Positions 43,353 through 52,755 are shown, counted from the first letter of the stretch. The stretch: 64,000 bases of DNA from Klebsiella huaxiensis (GCF_003261575.2 NZ_CP036175.1:1860001-1924000), one strand, 5' to 3'. Notes: a model not told the origin generated them from the letters alone. Translations and numbers: made by a program.

Positions 43353-45212
43353 ATGGAATATAAAGCACTCGCGCAGGATATTCTCAGCCGGGTAGGCGGC
43401 AAAGAGAATATTGTGAGTCTGGTTCACTGCGCGACTCGACTGCGTTTTAAGCTCAAAGATAGCAAAAAGGCGGATGCTGAAGGGCTGAAGGCGAATCCTG
43501 GCGTCATTATGGTCGTAGAAAGCGGCGGCCAGTTTCAGGTGGTCATTGGTAACCATGTGCATGATGTCTGGCAAGCGGTGCGTAGCGAAGCGGGTCTGAC
43601 GGATGAGAGCCAGCCGGTCGCGGAAAAGGGCGAGAAAACGTCGCTGCTTGGTCAGCTTATCGATATTGTTTCCGGTATTTTTACCCCGTTTATTGGTGTG
43701 CTGGCGGCCACTGGTTTACTGAAAGGTTTTCTGGCGCTGGCGGTGGTTTGCGGCTGGCTCAATACTGGCGATGCGACCTATAAAATCTGGTTTGCCGCCA
43801 GCGATGCGCTGTTCTTCTTCTTCCCGCTTTTCCTCGGCTATACCGCCGGGGTGAAATTCGGTGGTAATCCGTTTATCACCATGGCGATTGGCGGCGCGCT
43901 AACGCATCCGCTGATGATTCAGGCCTTCGAAGCCGCCCAGGCGCCGGGCGCGCCGGTAGAGCATTTCATTGGTATTCCGGTGACGTTTATTAACTACAGC
44001 TCATCGGTCATCCCGATTATTCTCGCCTCCTGGGTCAGCTGCTGGCTGGAGCGCAGAAGCAACGCGCTGCTGCCGTCGGCAATGAAAAACTTCTTTACCC
44101 CGGCGATTTGTCTGGGCGTGGTTGTTCCCCTGACCTTCCTGGTTATCGGCCCAGTAGCCACCTGGCTAAGCCAACTGCTGGCGCAGGGCTACCAGATAAT
44201 CTACGCCGTAGCGCCATGGTTGGCGGGTGCCGCGCTGGGTGCGCTGTGGCAGGTGTGCGTGATTTTCGGCCTACACTGGGGCCTGGTTCCGTTGATGATC
44301 AACAATCTGGCCGTGCTGGGTCACGATACCATGGGGCCGATGGTGCTGCCTGCGGTGATGGGCCAGGTCGGCGCAGTATTGGGTATCTTCTTGCGTACTC
44401 GTGATACCCGCCAGAAAGTGTTGGCCGGCTCTGCTTTTTCCGCCGGGATTTTTGGTATCACCGAACCAGCAATTTATGGTCTGACGCTGCCGCTGCGCCG
44501 TCCGTTTATTTTTGGCTGCGTGGCCGGGGCGATTGGCGGCGCGATTACCGCATTCTTTAATACCAGCATCTACTCTTTCGGCTTCCCGAATATCTTTTTA
44601 CCGGCGCTGATGATCCCGCCAGGCGGCGTCGATGCCAGCGTCTGGGGCGGTGTGGTTGGTATGGTGGTGGCGCTGGTTATCGCCTGCGTGCTGACTTTTA
44701 TCGCCGGATTGCCGCGCACGACCTCTGAACAGGCTGCTGTTGTTGTCGCGCCAGCCTCGGAAAACGACATTCTTGCACCGATGACCGGTAGCGTACTGGC
44801 GCTGGATCAGGTTCCTGATAGCACCTTCGCCAGCGGGTTGCTCGGCCAGGGCGTAGCGATTATTCCCTCCGTGGGCCGCGTTATTGCCCCGTTCTCAGGC
44901 GAAGTCGCCTCAATTTTTCAAACCAAACATGCCATCGGCCTGCTAAGCGATAGCGGTATCGAACTGCTTATCCATGTCGGCATCGATACCGTGAAGCTCG
45001 ATGGCGCGCCGTTTACTGCTCATGTTAAAGAGGGCGACAAAGTGAAAGCGGGCGATCTGCTGTTGGAGTTTGACCGCCAGGCGATTCTGGATGCCGGTTA
45101 TGACCTGGCAACGCCCATTATTATCAGCAACAGCGACGATTATCGTGCTCTCGATATTGTCTCCGCCAGCGCGGTGGATGCCGGTCAGCCGCTGTTGTCC
45201 GTAACCCGTTAA
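43353..45212 (+). CDS. bglF: Beta-glucoside PTS permease EIIBCA (BglF)
   Basis: This 619-residue PTS enzyme II imports and phosphorylates aryl-beta-glucosides. The order is EIIB with phosphorylated Cys26 (VSLVHCATRLRF), a multi-span EIIC (about residues 105-455, including GITEPAIYGL), and EIIA with His541 in LLIHVGIDTVKLDG. E. coli BglF has 625 residues and His547. The ATG at 43353 follows AAGGA; the longer frame from 43245 reads through the terminator and is rejected. Confidence 0.95.
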   Translation: MEYKALAQDILSRVGGKENIVSLVHCATRLRFKLKDSKKADAEGLKANPGVIMVVESGGQFQVVIGNHVHDVWQAVRSEAGLTDESQPVAEKGEKTSLLGQLIDIVSGIFTPFIGVLAATGLLKGFLALAVVCGWLNTGDATYKIWFAASDALFFFFPLFLGYTAGVKFGGNPFITMAIGGALTHPLMIQAFEAAQAPGAPVEHFIGIPVTFINYSSSVIPIILASWVSCWLERRSNALLPSAMKNFFTPAICLGVVVPLTFLVIGPVATWLSQLLAQGYQIIYAVAPWLAGAALGALWQVCVIFGLHWGLVPLMINNLAVLGHDTMGPMVLPAVMGQVGAVLGIFLRTRDTRQKVLAGSAFSAGIFGITEPAIYGLTLPLRRPFIFGCVAGAIGGAITAFFNTSIYSFGFPNIFLPALMIPPGGVDASVWGGVVGMVVALVIACVLTFIAGLPRTTSEQAAVVVAPASENDILAPMTGSVLALDQVPDSTFASGLLGQGVAIIPSVGRVIAPFSGEVASIFQTKHAIGLLSDSGIELLIHVGIDTVKLDGAPFTAHVKEGDKVKAGDLLLEFDRQAILDAGYDLATPIIISNSDDYRALDIVSASAVDAGQPLLSVTR

Positions 45213-45229
45213 TCACAGGAGAGAGATGA

Positions 45230-46627
45230 ATGAAAACATTCCCACAGGCGTTTTTATGGGGCGGTGCGACCGCGGCAAATCAGGTCGAAGGCGCTTATCT
45301 GGAGGATGGCAAAGGACTGTCGACTTCTGATATCCAGCCAAACGGCGGTATTTTTAGTGAGGTTGTGGAACGCGTACCGGGCGATAGCAGTATTAAAGAT
45401 GTCGCCATCGATTTTTACCATCGTTATCCGGAAGATATCAGCCTGTTTGCTGAAATGGGTTTTAACTGCCTGCGCGTATCGATTGCGTGGACGCGTATTT
45501 TCCCTAACGGCGATGATGCTCAGCCAAACGAAGCGGGACTGGCCTATTACGATAAGCTGTTTGATGAAATGGCGAAGCACAATATCACTCCGCTGGTGAC
45601 CCTGTCGCACTACGAGATGCCGTGGGCGCTGGTGAAAAACTACGGCGGCTGGGGCAACCGCAAGGTCATTGGTTTCTTCGAGCGTTATGCCCGTACGGTG
45701 TTTGAGCGCTATCAGGCGAAGGTCAAACTGTGGTTGACCTTTAATGAGATCAATATGTCCCTGCACGCACCAATGACCGGCGTCGGACTGCCGTCCGACA
45801 GCAGCAAAGCCGAAGTTTATCAGGCCATTCACCATCAGCTGGTGGCGAGCGCGCTGGCGACGAAGGCCTGCCATGAGATCGTCGCGGAGGGCAAAATAGG
45901 TAATATGCTGCTCGGCGGCCTGATGTATCCGCTCAGCTGCAAACCGGAAGATATTTTTGAAACCCTGCAGCAGAACCGTAGCTGGCAGTTCTTTGGTGAT
46001 GTACAGTGCCGCGGCGCTTATCCGGGCTATATGCTGCGCTATTTCCGCGATAACGGCATTAACATTGAGATCACCGCTGCCGATCGCGAAGCCCTGAAAG
46101 AGACCGTCGACTTCATCTCCTTTAGCTACTATATGACCGGCTGCGTCACCGCCGATGAAGAGCTGAACAAAAAAGCGCGCGGCAATATTCTCAGCATGGT
46201 GCCGAACCCGCACCTGGCGAGCTCGGAGTGGGGCTGGCAGATTGACCCACTGGGCCTGCGTACGTTGCTGAACGTGCTGTGGGATCGCTATCAGAAACCG
46301 CTGTTTATCGTTGAAAATGGCCTGGGCGCGAAGGATAAAGTCGAAGCCGATGGCAGCATTAACGATGACTACCGCATCAGCTACCTCAACGATCACCTGG
46401 TGCAGGCGCGCGAGGCGATTGAAGATGGTGTTGAGCTAATGGGCTACACCAGTTGGGGGCCAATCGACCTGGTGAGCGCGTCGAAGGCGGAGATGTCCAA
46501 GCGCTACGGTTTTATCTACGTCGATCGTGATGACCAGGGCAACGGCACCCTGGCGCGCAGCCGCAAGAAAAGCTTCAACTGGTATAAAGAAGTGATTGCC
46601 ACTAACGGCGGCAGCTTAAAAGAGTAA
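45230..46627 (+). CDS. bglB: 6-phospho-beta-glucosidase BglB
   Basis: This 465-residue GH1 enzyme hydrolyses phosphorylated beta-glucosides from BglF. The acid/base Glu is in LTFNEINMS and the nucleophile Glu in FIVENGLGAKD. The start FLWGGATAANQVEGA and the C-terminal phospho-sugar loop SASKAEMSKRYGFIYVD fit. It tracks E. coli BglB closely. It follows bglF after 17 bases. Confidence 0.95.
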   Translation: MKTFPQAFLWGGATAANQVEGAYLEDGKGLSTSDIQPNGGIFSEVVERVPGDSSIKDVAIDFYHRYPEDISLFAEMGFNCLRVSIAWTRIFPNGDDAQPNEAGLAYYDKLFDEMAKHNITPLVTLSHYEMPWALVKNYGGWGNRKVIGFFERYARTVFERYQAKVKLWLTFNEINMSLHAPMTGVGLPSDSSKAEVYQAIHHQLVASALATKACHEIVAEGKIGNMLLGGLMYPLSCKPEDIFETLQQNRSWQFFGDVQCRGAYPGYMLRYFRDNGINIEITAADREALKETVDFISFSYYMTGCVTADEELNKKARGNILSMVPNPHLASSEWGWQIDPLGLRTLLNVLWDRYQKPLFIVENGLGAKDKVEADGSINDDYRISYLNDHLVQAREAIEDGVELMGYTSWGPIDLVSASKAEMSKRYGFIYVDRDDQGNGTLARSRKKSFNWYKEVIATNGGSLKE

Positions 46628-46644
46628 TAGCCTGGGGGGCGCAG

Positions 46645-46673
46645 GTCAGGTAAGGCGTTAGCCGCCACCTGAC
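46645..46673. repeat. REP-like palindrome after bglB
   Basis: GTCAGGT (46645-46651) and ACCTGAC (46667-46673) flank an AAGGCGTTAGCCGCC core, giving an imperfect hairpin 17 bases past the bglB stop. It resembles an E. coli-type REP unit with altered arms. Confidence 0.65.
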
Positions 46674-46708
46674 AAAAATGCGTGCACGATAGCTTACATT
46701 ATCTTCAT

Positions 46709-46734
46709 GGCCCGGATGACCTCCGGGCCTTTTT
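46709..46734 (+). terminator. Intrinsic terminator of the bgl operon
   Basis: GGCCCGGA (46709-46716) and TCCGGGCC (46722-46729) pair around a five-base loop, followed by five T residues. It lies between the convergent bglB and methyltransferase genes. Confidence 0.88.
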
Positions 46735-46739
46735 GCTGA

Positions 46740-47474
46740 TTACGCCGGTTTACGCGCGCGCAGCAGGAAAATCATCGGCCGCTCTTTTTCTTCATCCAGC
46801 GCGGGCTGGGCGGCAATTTGCTCCGCCGTCGGCCCCCACTCATCCAGATGCTCAATGACAAAACCGGCGGCGACCAGCAGGTTTATCCAGCTGGAAAGTT
46901 TGCGGTGCTGCTTTTTGACGCCATCGGCAAACCAGTTGCTGATACGCTCGCCTTCCTGCTGATAGTGGCTCACCGGCCAGCTCTTCTGCCCGTTTTCATC
47001 TTCCCGCCAGCCCTGATGTGGCGGGGCGGTGTAAACAGGATGTTCGGCGGAAAACAGCAGAGTACCGCCGGGCGTCAGTGCCTGGTAAACGGTGGCGAGC
47101 AGCGGCGCGACGTCGGGTAGATAGTGCAGCGCCAGTGAGCTATAGACCAGTTCACAGCTATTGGCAGGCAGGGTAAGAGTCTGCAAATCCTCGCAGCGAT
47201 AGCGGATATCTTCGCCATGCGACATTTCGCGGGCGCGCTCCAGCATCCGGTGGGAGATATCCAGCCCGTCTATTTGTACGGCTCCCTGGGCGCTCGCCCA
47301 GCGGCAGAACCAGCCGTAGCCGCAGCCGAGGTCAACGACGCGTAATCCTGATAATGGCGGAAGCATTTGCTGAATAGTTGGCCACTCCGGCGCGCCTTCC
47401 AGCCCTTTTACCGAGCGATCGAGGGTGGCGTATCCGGCAAAAAAAGCGGGATCGTCATAGATGTTTTGACTCAT
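46740..47474 (-). CDS. Class I SAM-dependent methyltransferase
   Basis: This 244-residue protein shows the methyltransferase motif I VVDLGCGYGWFCRWA, a post-I acidic residue in IDGLDISHRMLERAR, and SSLALHYLPD as motif IV/V region, all of the Methyltransf_11 type. The substrate is unknown. The ATG at 47474 gives MSQNIYDDPAFFAGYA; a longer frame to 47504 has weaker support. It is divergent from mdtQ. Confidence 0.85.
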   Translation of the reverse strand: MSQNIYDDPAFFAGYATLDRSVKGLEGAPEWPTIQQMLPPLSGLRVVDLGCGYGWFCRWASAQGAVQIDGLDISHRMLERAREMSHGEDIRYRCEDLQTLTLPANSCELVYSSLALHYLPDVAPLLATVYQALTPGGTLLFSAEHPVYTAPPHQGWREDENGQKSWPVSHYQQEGERISNWFADGVKKQHRKLSSWINLLVAAGFVIEHLDEWGPTAEQIAAQPALDEEKERPMIFLLRARKPA

Positions 47475-47628
47475 TTTCACTCCGTGAATATACGTTTCAT
47501 ACAATGCGAATTATTTTGGGTCTTAGTTTATTTTTAGCCTGCTAATAGTTTTGTCACACGCTTTACTAAACGGTACATATTCAATTAATTTATTATACCC
47601 GCCCTTACTTAGTTACCTGACTGATTTC

Positions 47629-49068
47629 ATGAACCTGAACTTGAGCAAACGCGTCCTGGCCAGCCTGCCATTGGCTATCGCGCTGGCTGGCTGCGCGCCA
47701 TCGCACGATATTGGCAACCCGGTGCAGCAGCAGACCCCGGCATCCCACGTCTCAATGGAACTGCCCGCGGCCGTAAAAAACGGCTGGCCGCAGAGCAACT
47801 GGTGGCAGGATTACCACGACCCGCAGCTCAATAGCTTGGTTCAGCGCGCGTTAGCTAACGCGCCGGATATGCAGATTGCCGAACAGCGTATCAGGCTGGC
47901 GGAAGCGCAGGCGCGGATGTCGCAGTCTAACCTGGGGCCTAGCCTGGATTTTTCCGCCGACGTTGAACGGCAAAAAATGTCCTCTGAAGGCCTGATGGGG
48001 CCGTTTGCTACCGATACTGATGGCAACACCGGGCCGTGGTATACCAACGGAACCTTTGGCCTGACGGCGGGTTGGGATCTGGATCTATGGGGTAAAAATC
48101 GCGCTTTGCTAAAAGCACGCATTGGTGAGGTTAAAGCTCAGGTTGCTGAAGAGGCGCAGACTCGCGAACTGCTGGCCAGCAGCGTCGCCCGCCTTTACTG
48201 GCAATGGCAAACCGAAGCCGCCATTAAAAACGTGCTGACCCAGGTGAAGAGTGAGCAGAATAATATCGTGACCGTGGATACGGCGCTGTATCAACGTGGG
48301 ATCACTAACTCGGCCGAAGGGGCAGAGAGCGATATTAACGTCAGCAAAACCGATCAGCAGCTCGCGGATGTTGCGGGCAATATGAAAGAGATTGAGGCCC
48401 GGCTGATGGCGCTGACCAACAACCAGAGTCAGGCGCTGAATCTGCATCCGACCGAACTGCCAGCCGTCAGCGCGCAGATGCCAACGGAGCTAGGCTACGA
48501 GCTGCTGGCGCGGCGTCCGGATTTACAGGTTGCGCACTGGTATATCGAAGCTTCTCTGAGCGAAATCGATGCCGCCAAAGCGGCGTTTTACCCGGATATC
48601 AACCTGATGGCTTTCCTGCAACAGGATGCGCTGCACCTCAGCGATCTGTTCCGCCACTCCGCGCAGCAGATGGGTGTCACCGCCGGACTGACGCTGCCTA
48701 TCTTTGATAGTGGCCGCCTGAATGCGAACCTGGATATCGCCAGCGCGCAGAACAGCCTGTCGGTGGCGAAGTACAATAAAGCGGTGGTTGATGCGGTTAA
48801 TCAGGTAGCGAAAACGGCCAGCGAGGTTGAGACGTTGATGGCAAAAAATCAGCAGCAACAGCAGGTAGAGAAAGATACTCAGCGGATAGTCGCTCTGGCG
48901 CAAGCGCGGATGAATGCCGGGATACTCTCCGGTTCACGCGTCAGCCTGGCGAAGCTGCCCGCGCTACAGGAGCGGATTACCGCGCTGCGCCTGCACGGCC
49001 AGTGGCTTGATGCCAGCATCCAGCTGACCTCCGCGCTGGGTGGCGGATATCATCAGGCGGCGAAGTAA
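47629..49068 (+). CDS. mdtQ: Outer-membrane efflux lipoprotein MdtQ (TolC-like)
   Basis: This 479-residue outer-membrane factor of the NodT/OprM family has a lipoprotein signal with lipobox LAGC (Cys22) and two repeated OMF domains (NAPDMQIAEQRIRLAEAQA; FYPDINLMAFLQQDA; LPIFDSGRLNANLDIA). It corresponds to E. coli yohG/mdtQ, which is annotated as broken in K-12; here the frame is complete. A partner pump is not adjacent. The ATG at 47629 is chosen for the signal peptide. Confidence 0.9.
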   Translation: MNLNLSKRVLASLPLAIALAGCAPSHDIGNPVQQQTPASHVSMELPAAVKNGWPQSNWWQDYHDPQLNSLVQRALANAPDMQIAEQRIRLAEAQARMSQSNLGPSLDFSADVERQKMSSEGLMGPFATDTDGNTGPWYTNGTFGLTAGWDLDLWGKNRALLKARIGEVKAQVAEEAQTRELLASSVARLYWQWQTEAAIKNVLTQVKSEQNNIVTVDTALYQRGITNSAEGAESDINVSKTDQQLADVAGNMKEIEARLMALTNNQSQALNLHPTELPAVSAQMPTELGYELLARRPDLQVAHWYIEASLSEIDAAKAAFYPDINLMAFLQQDALHLSDLFRHSAQQMGVTAGLTLPIFDSGRLNANLDIASAQNSLSVAKYNKAVVDAVNQVAKTASEVETLMAKNQQQQQVEKDTQRIVALAQARMNAGILSGSRVSLAKLPALQERITALRLHGQWLDASIQLTSALGGGYHQAAK

Positions 49069-49085
49069 CGCGGCGCTAACGCTGT

Positions 49086-49519
49086 GTGCGGTCTGTGGGT
49101 TTTGTTACCCGGACAGGTGCGCCAGCACCGGCTCCGGGAAGACACACCCAACGCGGCTTCTGATTATTCTTCCCGGGGGCGGCGCAAAGCGCCTGCCCGG
49201 GCTACAGGTCCGTGCGGTTTGTGGGTTTTGTTACCCGGACAGGTGCGCCAGCACCGCCTCCGGGAAGACACACCCAACGCGGCTTCTGATTATTCTTCCC
49301 GGGGGGCGGCGCAAAGCGCCTGCCCGGGCTACAGGTCCGTGCGGTCTGTGGGTTTTGTTACCCGGACAGGTGCGTCAGCGCCGCCTCCGGGAAGACACAC
49401 CCAACGCGGCTTCTGATTATTCTTCTCGGGGGCGGCGCAAAGCGCCTGCCCGGGCTACAGGTCCGGGCGGTCTGTGGGTTTTGTAGCCCGGACAGGTGCG
49501 CCAGCACCGCCTCCGGGAA
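49086..49519. repeat. Tandem array of REP-pair units, 126-127 bp period
   Basis: Three full copies and a partial fourth begin at 49086, 49212, 49339 and 49465. Each has a TACCCGGACAGGTGCGCCAG / CTCCGGGAA palindrome, a conserved spacer with ACACACCCAACGCGGCTTCT, and an opposite palindrome CCCGG...GGCGCAAAGCGCC / CCCGGGCTACA. Copies are nearly identical, so expansion is recent. The repeat fills the 457-base gap between convergent mdtQ and yohD. Open frames here encode only repetitive sequence. Confidence 0.92.
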
Positions 49520-49525
49520 CTCTCG

Positions 49526-50095
49526 TCACTCTTTCCTTTTCGCCTCGCGGCGCTTCAGCCACCAGTGCGCCGCAACCACCAGAACGACCACCAGAACCAG
49601 CCAGATCCAGTGTTTCAGATGCGCATCCAGATGATGCAGCCATGGGCCAATCGCTTCGCCGCCGAGATACCCCAGGGTGGTAAAGATCAGTGCCCAGATA
49701 ATCGCGCCGAGAATATTCAGTGGTAGAAAGATCTTTGGCGGCAGGCGGCTGGCGCCAATCAGTAGCGGCCCGATGACCCGAAAGCCGTACATAAAACGGG
49801 TGCCAATCACAAACAGATAAGGGCGTCGCTGAATCATGCGCTGGGCTTTCTGAATCCGCTTTTTCTGGCTCGAGAATCGCCGCAGAATGCGCCCGCCAAA
49901 GCGTCTACCAAGTAAGTAAAGCAGCTGGTCGCCGATCATCCCGCCGAGGGCGACCGAGACAACCACCAGCCAGAACTTCAATAATCCCTGATGTGCCGCC
50001 ACGCCGCCGAGCAGGGTGATGGTTTCGCCTTCCGCCATGCTGCCAATGACCAGCGCCGCGTAGCCGTACTGGGAAATCAGGTTATTGATATCCAT
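49526..50095 (-). CDS. yohD: DedA-family membrane protein YohD
   Basis: This 189-residue DedA-family inner-membrane protein has the motifs GSMAEGETITLLGGVAAHQG, GGMIGDQLLYLLGRRFGG, and FMYGFRVIGPLLIGASRLPP. DedA proteins support membrane lipid recycling and proton-motive force. It matches E. coli YohD (192 residues). Its stop lies seven bases after the REP array. Confidence 0.94.
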   Translation of the reverse strand: MDINNLISQYGYAALVIGSMAEGETITLLGGVAAHQGLLKFWLVVVSVALGGMIGDQLLYLLGRRFGGRILRRFSSQKKRIQKAQRMIQRRPYLFVIGTRFMYGFRVIGPLLIGASRLPPKIFLPLNILGAIIWALIFTTLGYLGGEAIGPWLHHLDAHLKHWIWLVLVVVLVVAAHWWLKRREAKRKE

Positions 50096-50249
50096 ATAAA
50101 GATAAACTCCTTAACACGTCAGTCCCTTAATCATACACCCTGATGATAAAAATGCGGGGAAGCGCATTTTAATTGCTGTACACAAAATAATCTGCAAGGT
50201 GAATTATACTTGGATCAGTGCTGTACCACGCCGTGACAAGGGGGACGCT

Positions 50250-50837
50250 ATGAACCATGTCTGGGGACTTTTCTCTCATCCGAATCAAGAGATGAGCGTT
50301 ATCAAAAGCGAAAACGAGACCATTTCGCATCACTATACGCACCATGTGCTGGTCATGGCGGCGGTTCCGGTTATCTGCGCCTTTATCGGCACGACGCAGC
50401 TGGGCTGGAACTTCGGCGATGGCACCGTGGTAAAACTGTCGCTGATGACCGGGCTGGCGCTGGCTGTGCTGTTTTACGCCGTTATGCTCGCCGGGGTGGC
50501 GGTGATGGGGCGGGTTATCTGGTGGATGGCAAGAAACTATCCGCAGCGGCCTTCTCTGAAACGCTGTATGGTGTTTGCCGGTTATGTCGCCACGCCGATC
50601 TTCCTGAGCGGGATTGTGGCGCTCTATCCGCTGGTATGGCTGTGCGCGCTGGTCGGAACCATCGCACTGCTGTATACCGGTTATCTGCTGTATCTCGGCA
50701 TTCCAACCTTCTTGAGTATCAATAAAGAAGAGGGGCTGAGCTTCGCCAGTTCCACTCTGGCGATTGGGGTGCTGGTGCTGGAAGTGCTGCTCGCCATCAC
50801 CGTGATTCTCTGGGGTTACGGATATCGACTCTTCTGA
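50250..50837 (+). CDS. yohC: Yip1-family inner-membrane protein YohC
   Basis: This 195-residue membrane protein has five hydrophobic spans and is nearly identical to E. coli YohC (MNHVWGLFSHPNQEM, ENETISHHYTHHVLVMAA, FAGYVATPIFLSG, split here). The ATG at 50250 follows GGGGGA. Its role is not established. Confidence 0.94.
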   Translation: MNHVWGLFSHPNQEMSVIKSENETISHHYTHHVLVMAAVPVICAFIGTTQLGWNFGDGTVVKLSLMTGLALAVLFYAVMLAGVAVMGRVIWWMARNYPQRPSLKRCMVFAGYVATPIFLSGIVALYPLVWLCALVGTIALLYTGYLLYLGIPTFLSINKEEGLSFASSTLAIGVLVLEVLLAITVILWGYGYRLF

Positions 50838-50844
50838 TTAACTT

Positions 50845-50878
50845 ATTGCCGACATAAATAGATTTTTATGTCGGCAAT
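50845..50878 (+). terminator. Perfect 14-bp hairpin after yohC
   Basis: ATTGCCGACATAAA (50845-50858) and TTTATGTCGGCAAT (50865-50878) pair perfectly with a six-base loop, eight bases after the yohC stop. No T-run follows, so it may act with other factors or stabilise the mRNA end. Confidence 0.75.
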
Positions 50879-51012
50879 GCAGCATTTGTTCACGATTCTT
50901 ATTAGCCAGCCAGCGTTCTGCCGGGGTATGATGATTTTTGCCAGCGGCGTTACCACCCCAACGCCGCGGCGTACGTTCATAACGTGCAAAAATACTTTTC
51001 AGAATGCTCACG

Positions 51013-51960
51013 ATGACCAAATTTCGAGTTTCTTTGCTCAGCCTGACTTTGCTGCTGGCTGTGCCTTTTGCGCCCCAGGCGATAGCTAAAACCCATGCGG
51101 CGGTTACCGCTTCACAGCCGGATATCGCTTCCGGTAGCGCAATGATCGTCGATCTTGCCAGTAAAAAAATCATTTATGCCAGCCAGCCGGATCTGGTTCG
51201 CCCGATGGCGTCAATCACCAAGGTAATGACCGCGATGGTGGTGCTTGATGCCCATCTGCCGCTTGATGAGATGCTGACCGTCGATATCAGCCAGACGCCT
51301 GAAATGAAAGGGATTTACTCACGCGTGCGCCTGAACAGCGAAATCAGCCGCCGCAATATGCTGCTGCTGGCGCTGATGTCCTCGGAAAACCGCGCCGCCG
51401 CGAGCCTGGCGCACCACTATCCGGGTGGATACGATGCGTTTATTCGCGCGATGAACGCCAAAGCACAGGCGCTGGGGATGACGCGTACCCGTTACGTTGA
51501 ACCTACCGGCTTGTCGATTCATAACGTTTCTACCGCGCGCGATCTCACCAAACTACTGATCGCCAGCGAACAGTATCCGCTGATTGGTCAACTGAGCACC
51601 ACCAAAGAAGATATGGCGACTTTCGCCCATCCGGCGTACACGCTGCCGTTCCGCAATACCAACCATCTGGTGTACCGCGATAACTGGAATATTCAGCTGA
51701 CCAAAACCGGCTTTACTAACGCCGCGGGCCACTGTCTGATTATGCGTACGGTGATTAATCAGCGCCCGGTTGCGCTGGTGGTGATGGATGCATTTGGCAA
51801 ATATACCCACTTTGCCGATGCCAGCCGCCTGAGAACGTGGATTGAAACCGGGAAGGTGATGCCGGTTCCGGCTTCTGCGCTCAGCTATAAGAAGCAGCGC
51901 GAAGCGCAGATGGCCGATGCGATGCTAAAAGGCGGCGCGCAGACCGCGCAGAACGATTAA
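51013..51960 (+). CDS. pbpG: D-alanyl-D-alanine endopeptidase PbpG (PBP7)
   Basis: This 315-residue periplasmic penicillin-binding protein of the S11 family cuts cross-links in peptidoglycan. A signal peptide ends at AIAKT (about residue 26). The motifs are SITK (Ser67, Lys70), SSEN and KTG (LTKTGFTNAAG). It is close to E. coli PbpG. ATGs at 51004 and 51013 are both in frame; the second matches the E. coli start. Confidence 0.95.
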   Translation: MTKFRVSLLSLTLLLAVPFAPQAIAKTHAAVTASQPDIASGSAMIVDLASKKIIYASQPDLVRPMASITKVMTAMVVLDAHLPLDEMLTVDISQTPEMKGIYSRVRLNSEISRRNMLLLALMSSENRAAASLAHHYPGGYDAFIRAMNAKAQALGMTRTRYVEPTGLSIHNVSTARDLTKLLIASEQYPLIGQLSTTKEDMATFAHPAYTLPFRNTNHLVYRDNWNIQLTKTGFTNAAGHCLIMRTVINQRPVALVVMDAFGKYTHFADASRLRTWIETGKVMPVPASALSYKKQREAQMADAMLKGGAQTAQND

Positions 51961-51967
51961 TCTGACT

Positions 51968-52057
51968 TCCCCGGAGGCGGCGCGTTGCGCCTGTCCGGGC
52001 TACAAAACCGGCAAATTGCACGGACTCGTAGCCCGGTCAGCGTTAGCGCCACCGGGG
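51968..52057. repeat. Inverted pair of Klebsiella-type REP units (BIME)
   Basis: CCCCGGAGGCGGCGCG...GTCCGGGCTAC (51968-52002) and GTAGCCCGG...CACCGGGGG (52028-52057) are opposite REP units between the convergent pbpG and acetyltransferase genes. Confidence 0.85.
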
Positions 52058-52106
52058 GATTTTGACGTTGTCGCGATGTGAAAGTATAGGCCGTACGGGC
52101 CCAATA

Positions 52107-52661
52107 TTACTCCGGCAGCGTCCAGTCGCCATCGCCGAGCGGGCGCTGCATAATCAAAGTATCCCGCCAGTCGCCCATCTTATAGCCGACGCTGCGCAGC
52201 TGGCCCGCCACGTTAAAACCAAACTTTTTATGAATCGCAATCGATGCGGCGTTACTGTGGCCGTCGCCGATAATGGCCAACATTTGTCGCCACGGTCCCT
52301 GTTCGCACTTTTCAATTAAGCGAGAGAGCAGGGCGCTGCCGATGCCGCGTCCGCCCATGCCGGCTTCGACGTAAATTGACTCTTCAAGGGTGTAACGATA
52401 GGCCGGGCGGGGGCGATAAAAGGTGGCGTAGCAGTAGCCGACGATGGTCCCGCGCCACAGGGCAACCAGCCACGGCAGCCCGCTATCGCGCACGTTTTTG
52501 ATGCGTTTGCGCATCTCATCGACGGTTGGGGGGATCTCTTCAAAGGATGCGCGTCCGTTCAGTACGTGCCAGACGTACAGCGCGGCGATGGCGTGGGCGT
52601 CATCGGGCAGCGCTTCGCGGATCTCTAAGTCGGCGTCGTGTAACTTATCCACTGCGGACAT
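52107..52661 (-). CDS. GNAT acetyltransferase, phosphinothricin/methionine-derivative type
   Basis: This 184-residue GNAT enzyme resembles the PAT/MddA group: IREALPDDAHAIAALYVWHV, ERVPPTVDEM-like SFEEIPPTVDEMRKRI, GYCYATFYRPRPAYRYTLEESIYV, acetyl-CoA loop GRGIGSALLSRLIE, and FGFNVAGQLRSVGYK. Such enzymes N-acetylate methionine sulfone/sulfoximine or phosphinothricin. The exact substrate is not shown. The gene stands alone between REPs and dld. Confidence 0.85.
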   Translation of the reverse strand: MSAVDKLHDADLEIREALPDDAHAIAALYVWHVLNGRASFEEIPPTVDEMRKRIKNVRDSGLPWLVALWRGTIVGYCYATFYRPRPAYRYTLEESIYVEAGMGGRGIGSALLSRLIEKCEQGPWRQMLAIIGDGHSNAASIAIHKKFGFNVAGQLRSVGYKMGDWRDTLIMQRPLGDGDWTLPE

Positions 52662-52755
52662 GTTGGGGTTCCTTACGCGGGGTTGCCGGAGAGGAGATTT
52701 CTCCGGCGTGCAGCGTAATACAGAAGCCCAGCGGCTGAACAGTCCCTCTTGCGGA

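Noticed and set aside
45254..46396. 380-residue open frame antisense to bglB
   Set aside because: It is a compositional shadow of a complete GH1 gene, with no ribosome site or recognised domain.
49040..49486. Open frames of 148 and 110 residues across the repeat array
   Set aside because: Their sequence is just the translated 126-127 bp repeat (CGLWVLLPG and so on). The absence of stops reflects repeat composition, not coding.
49086..49519. Possible CRISPR array
   Set aside because: The whole 126-127 base unit repeats, with no unique spacers, and each unit holds REP palindromes. No cas genes are present.
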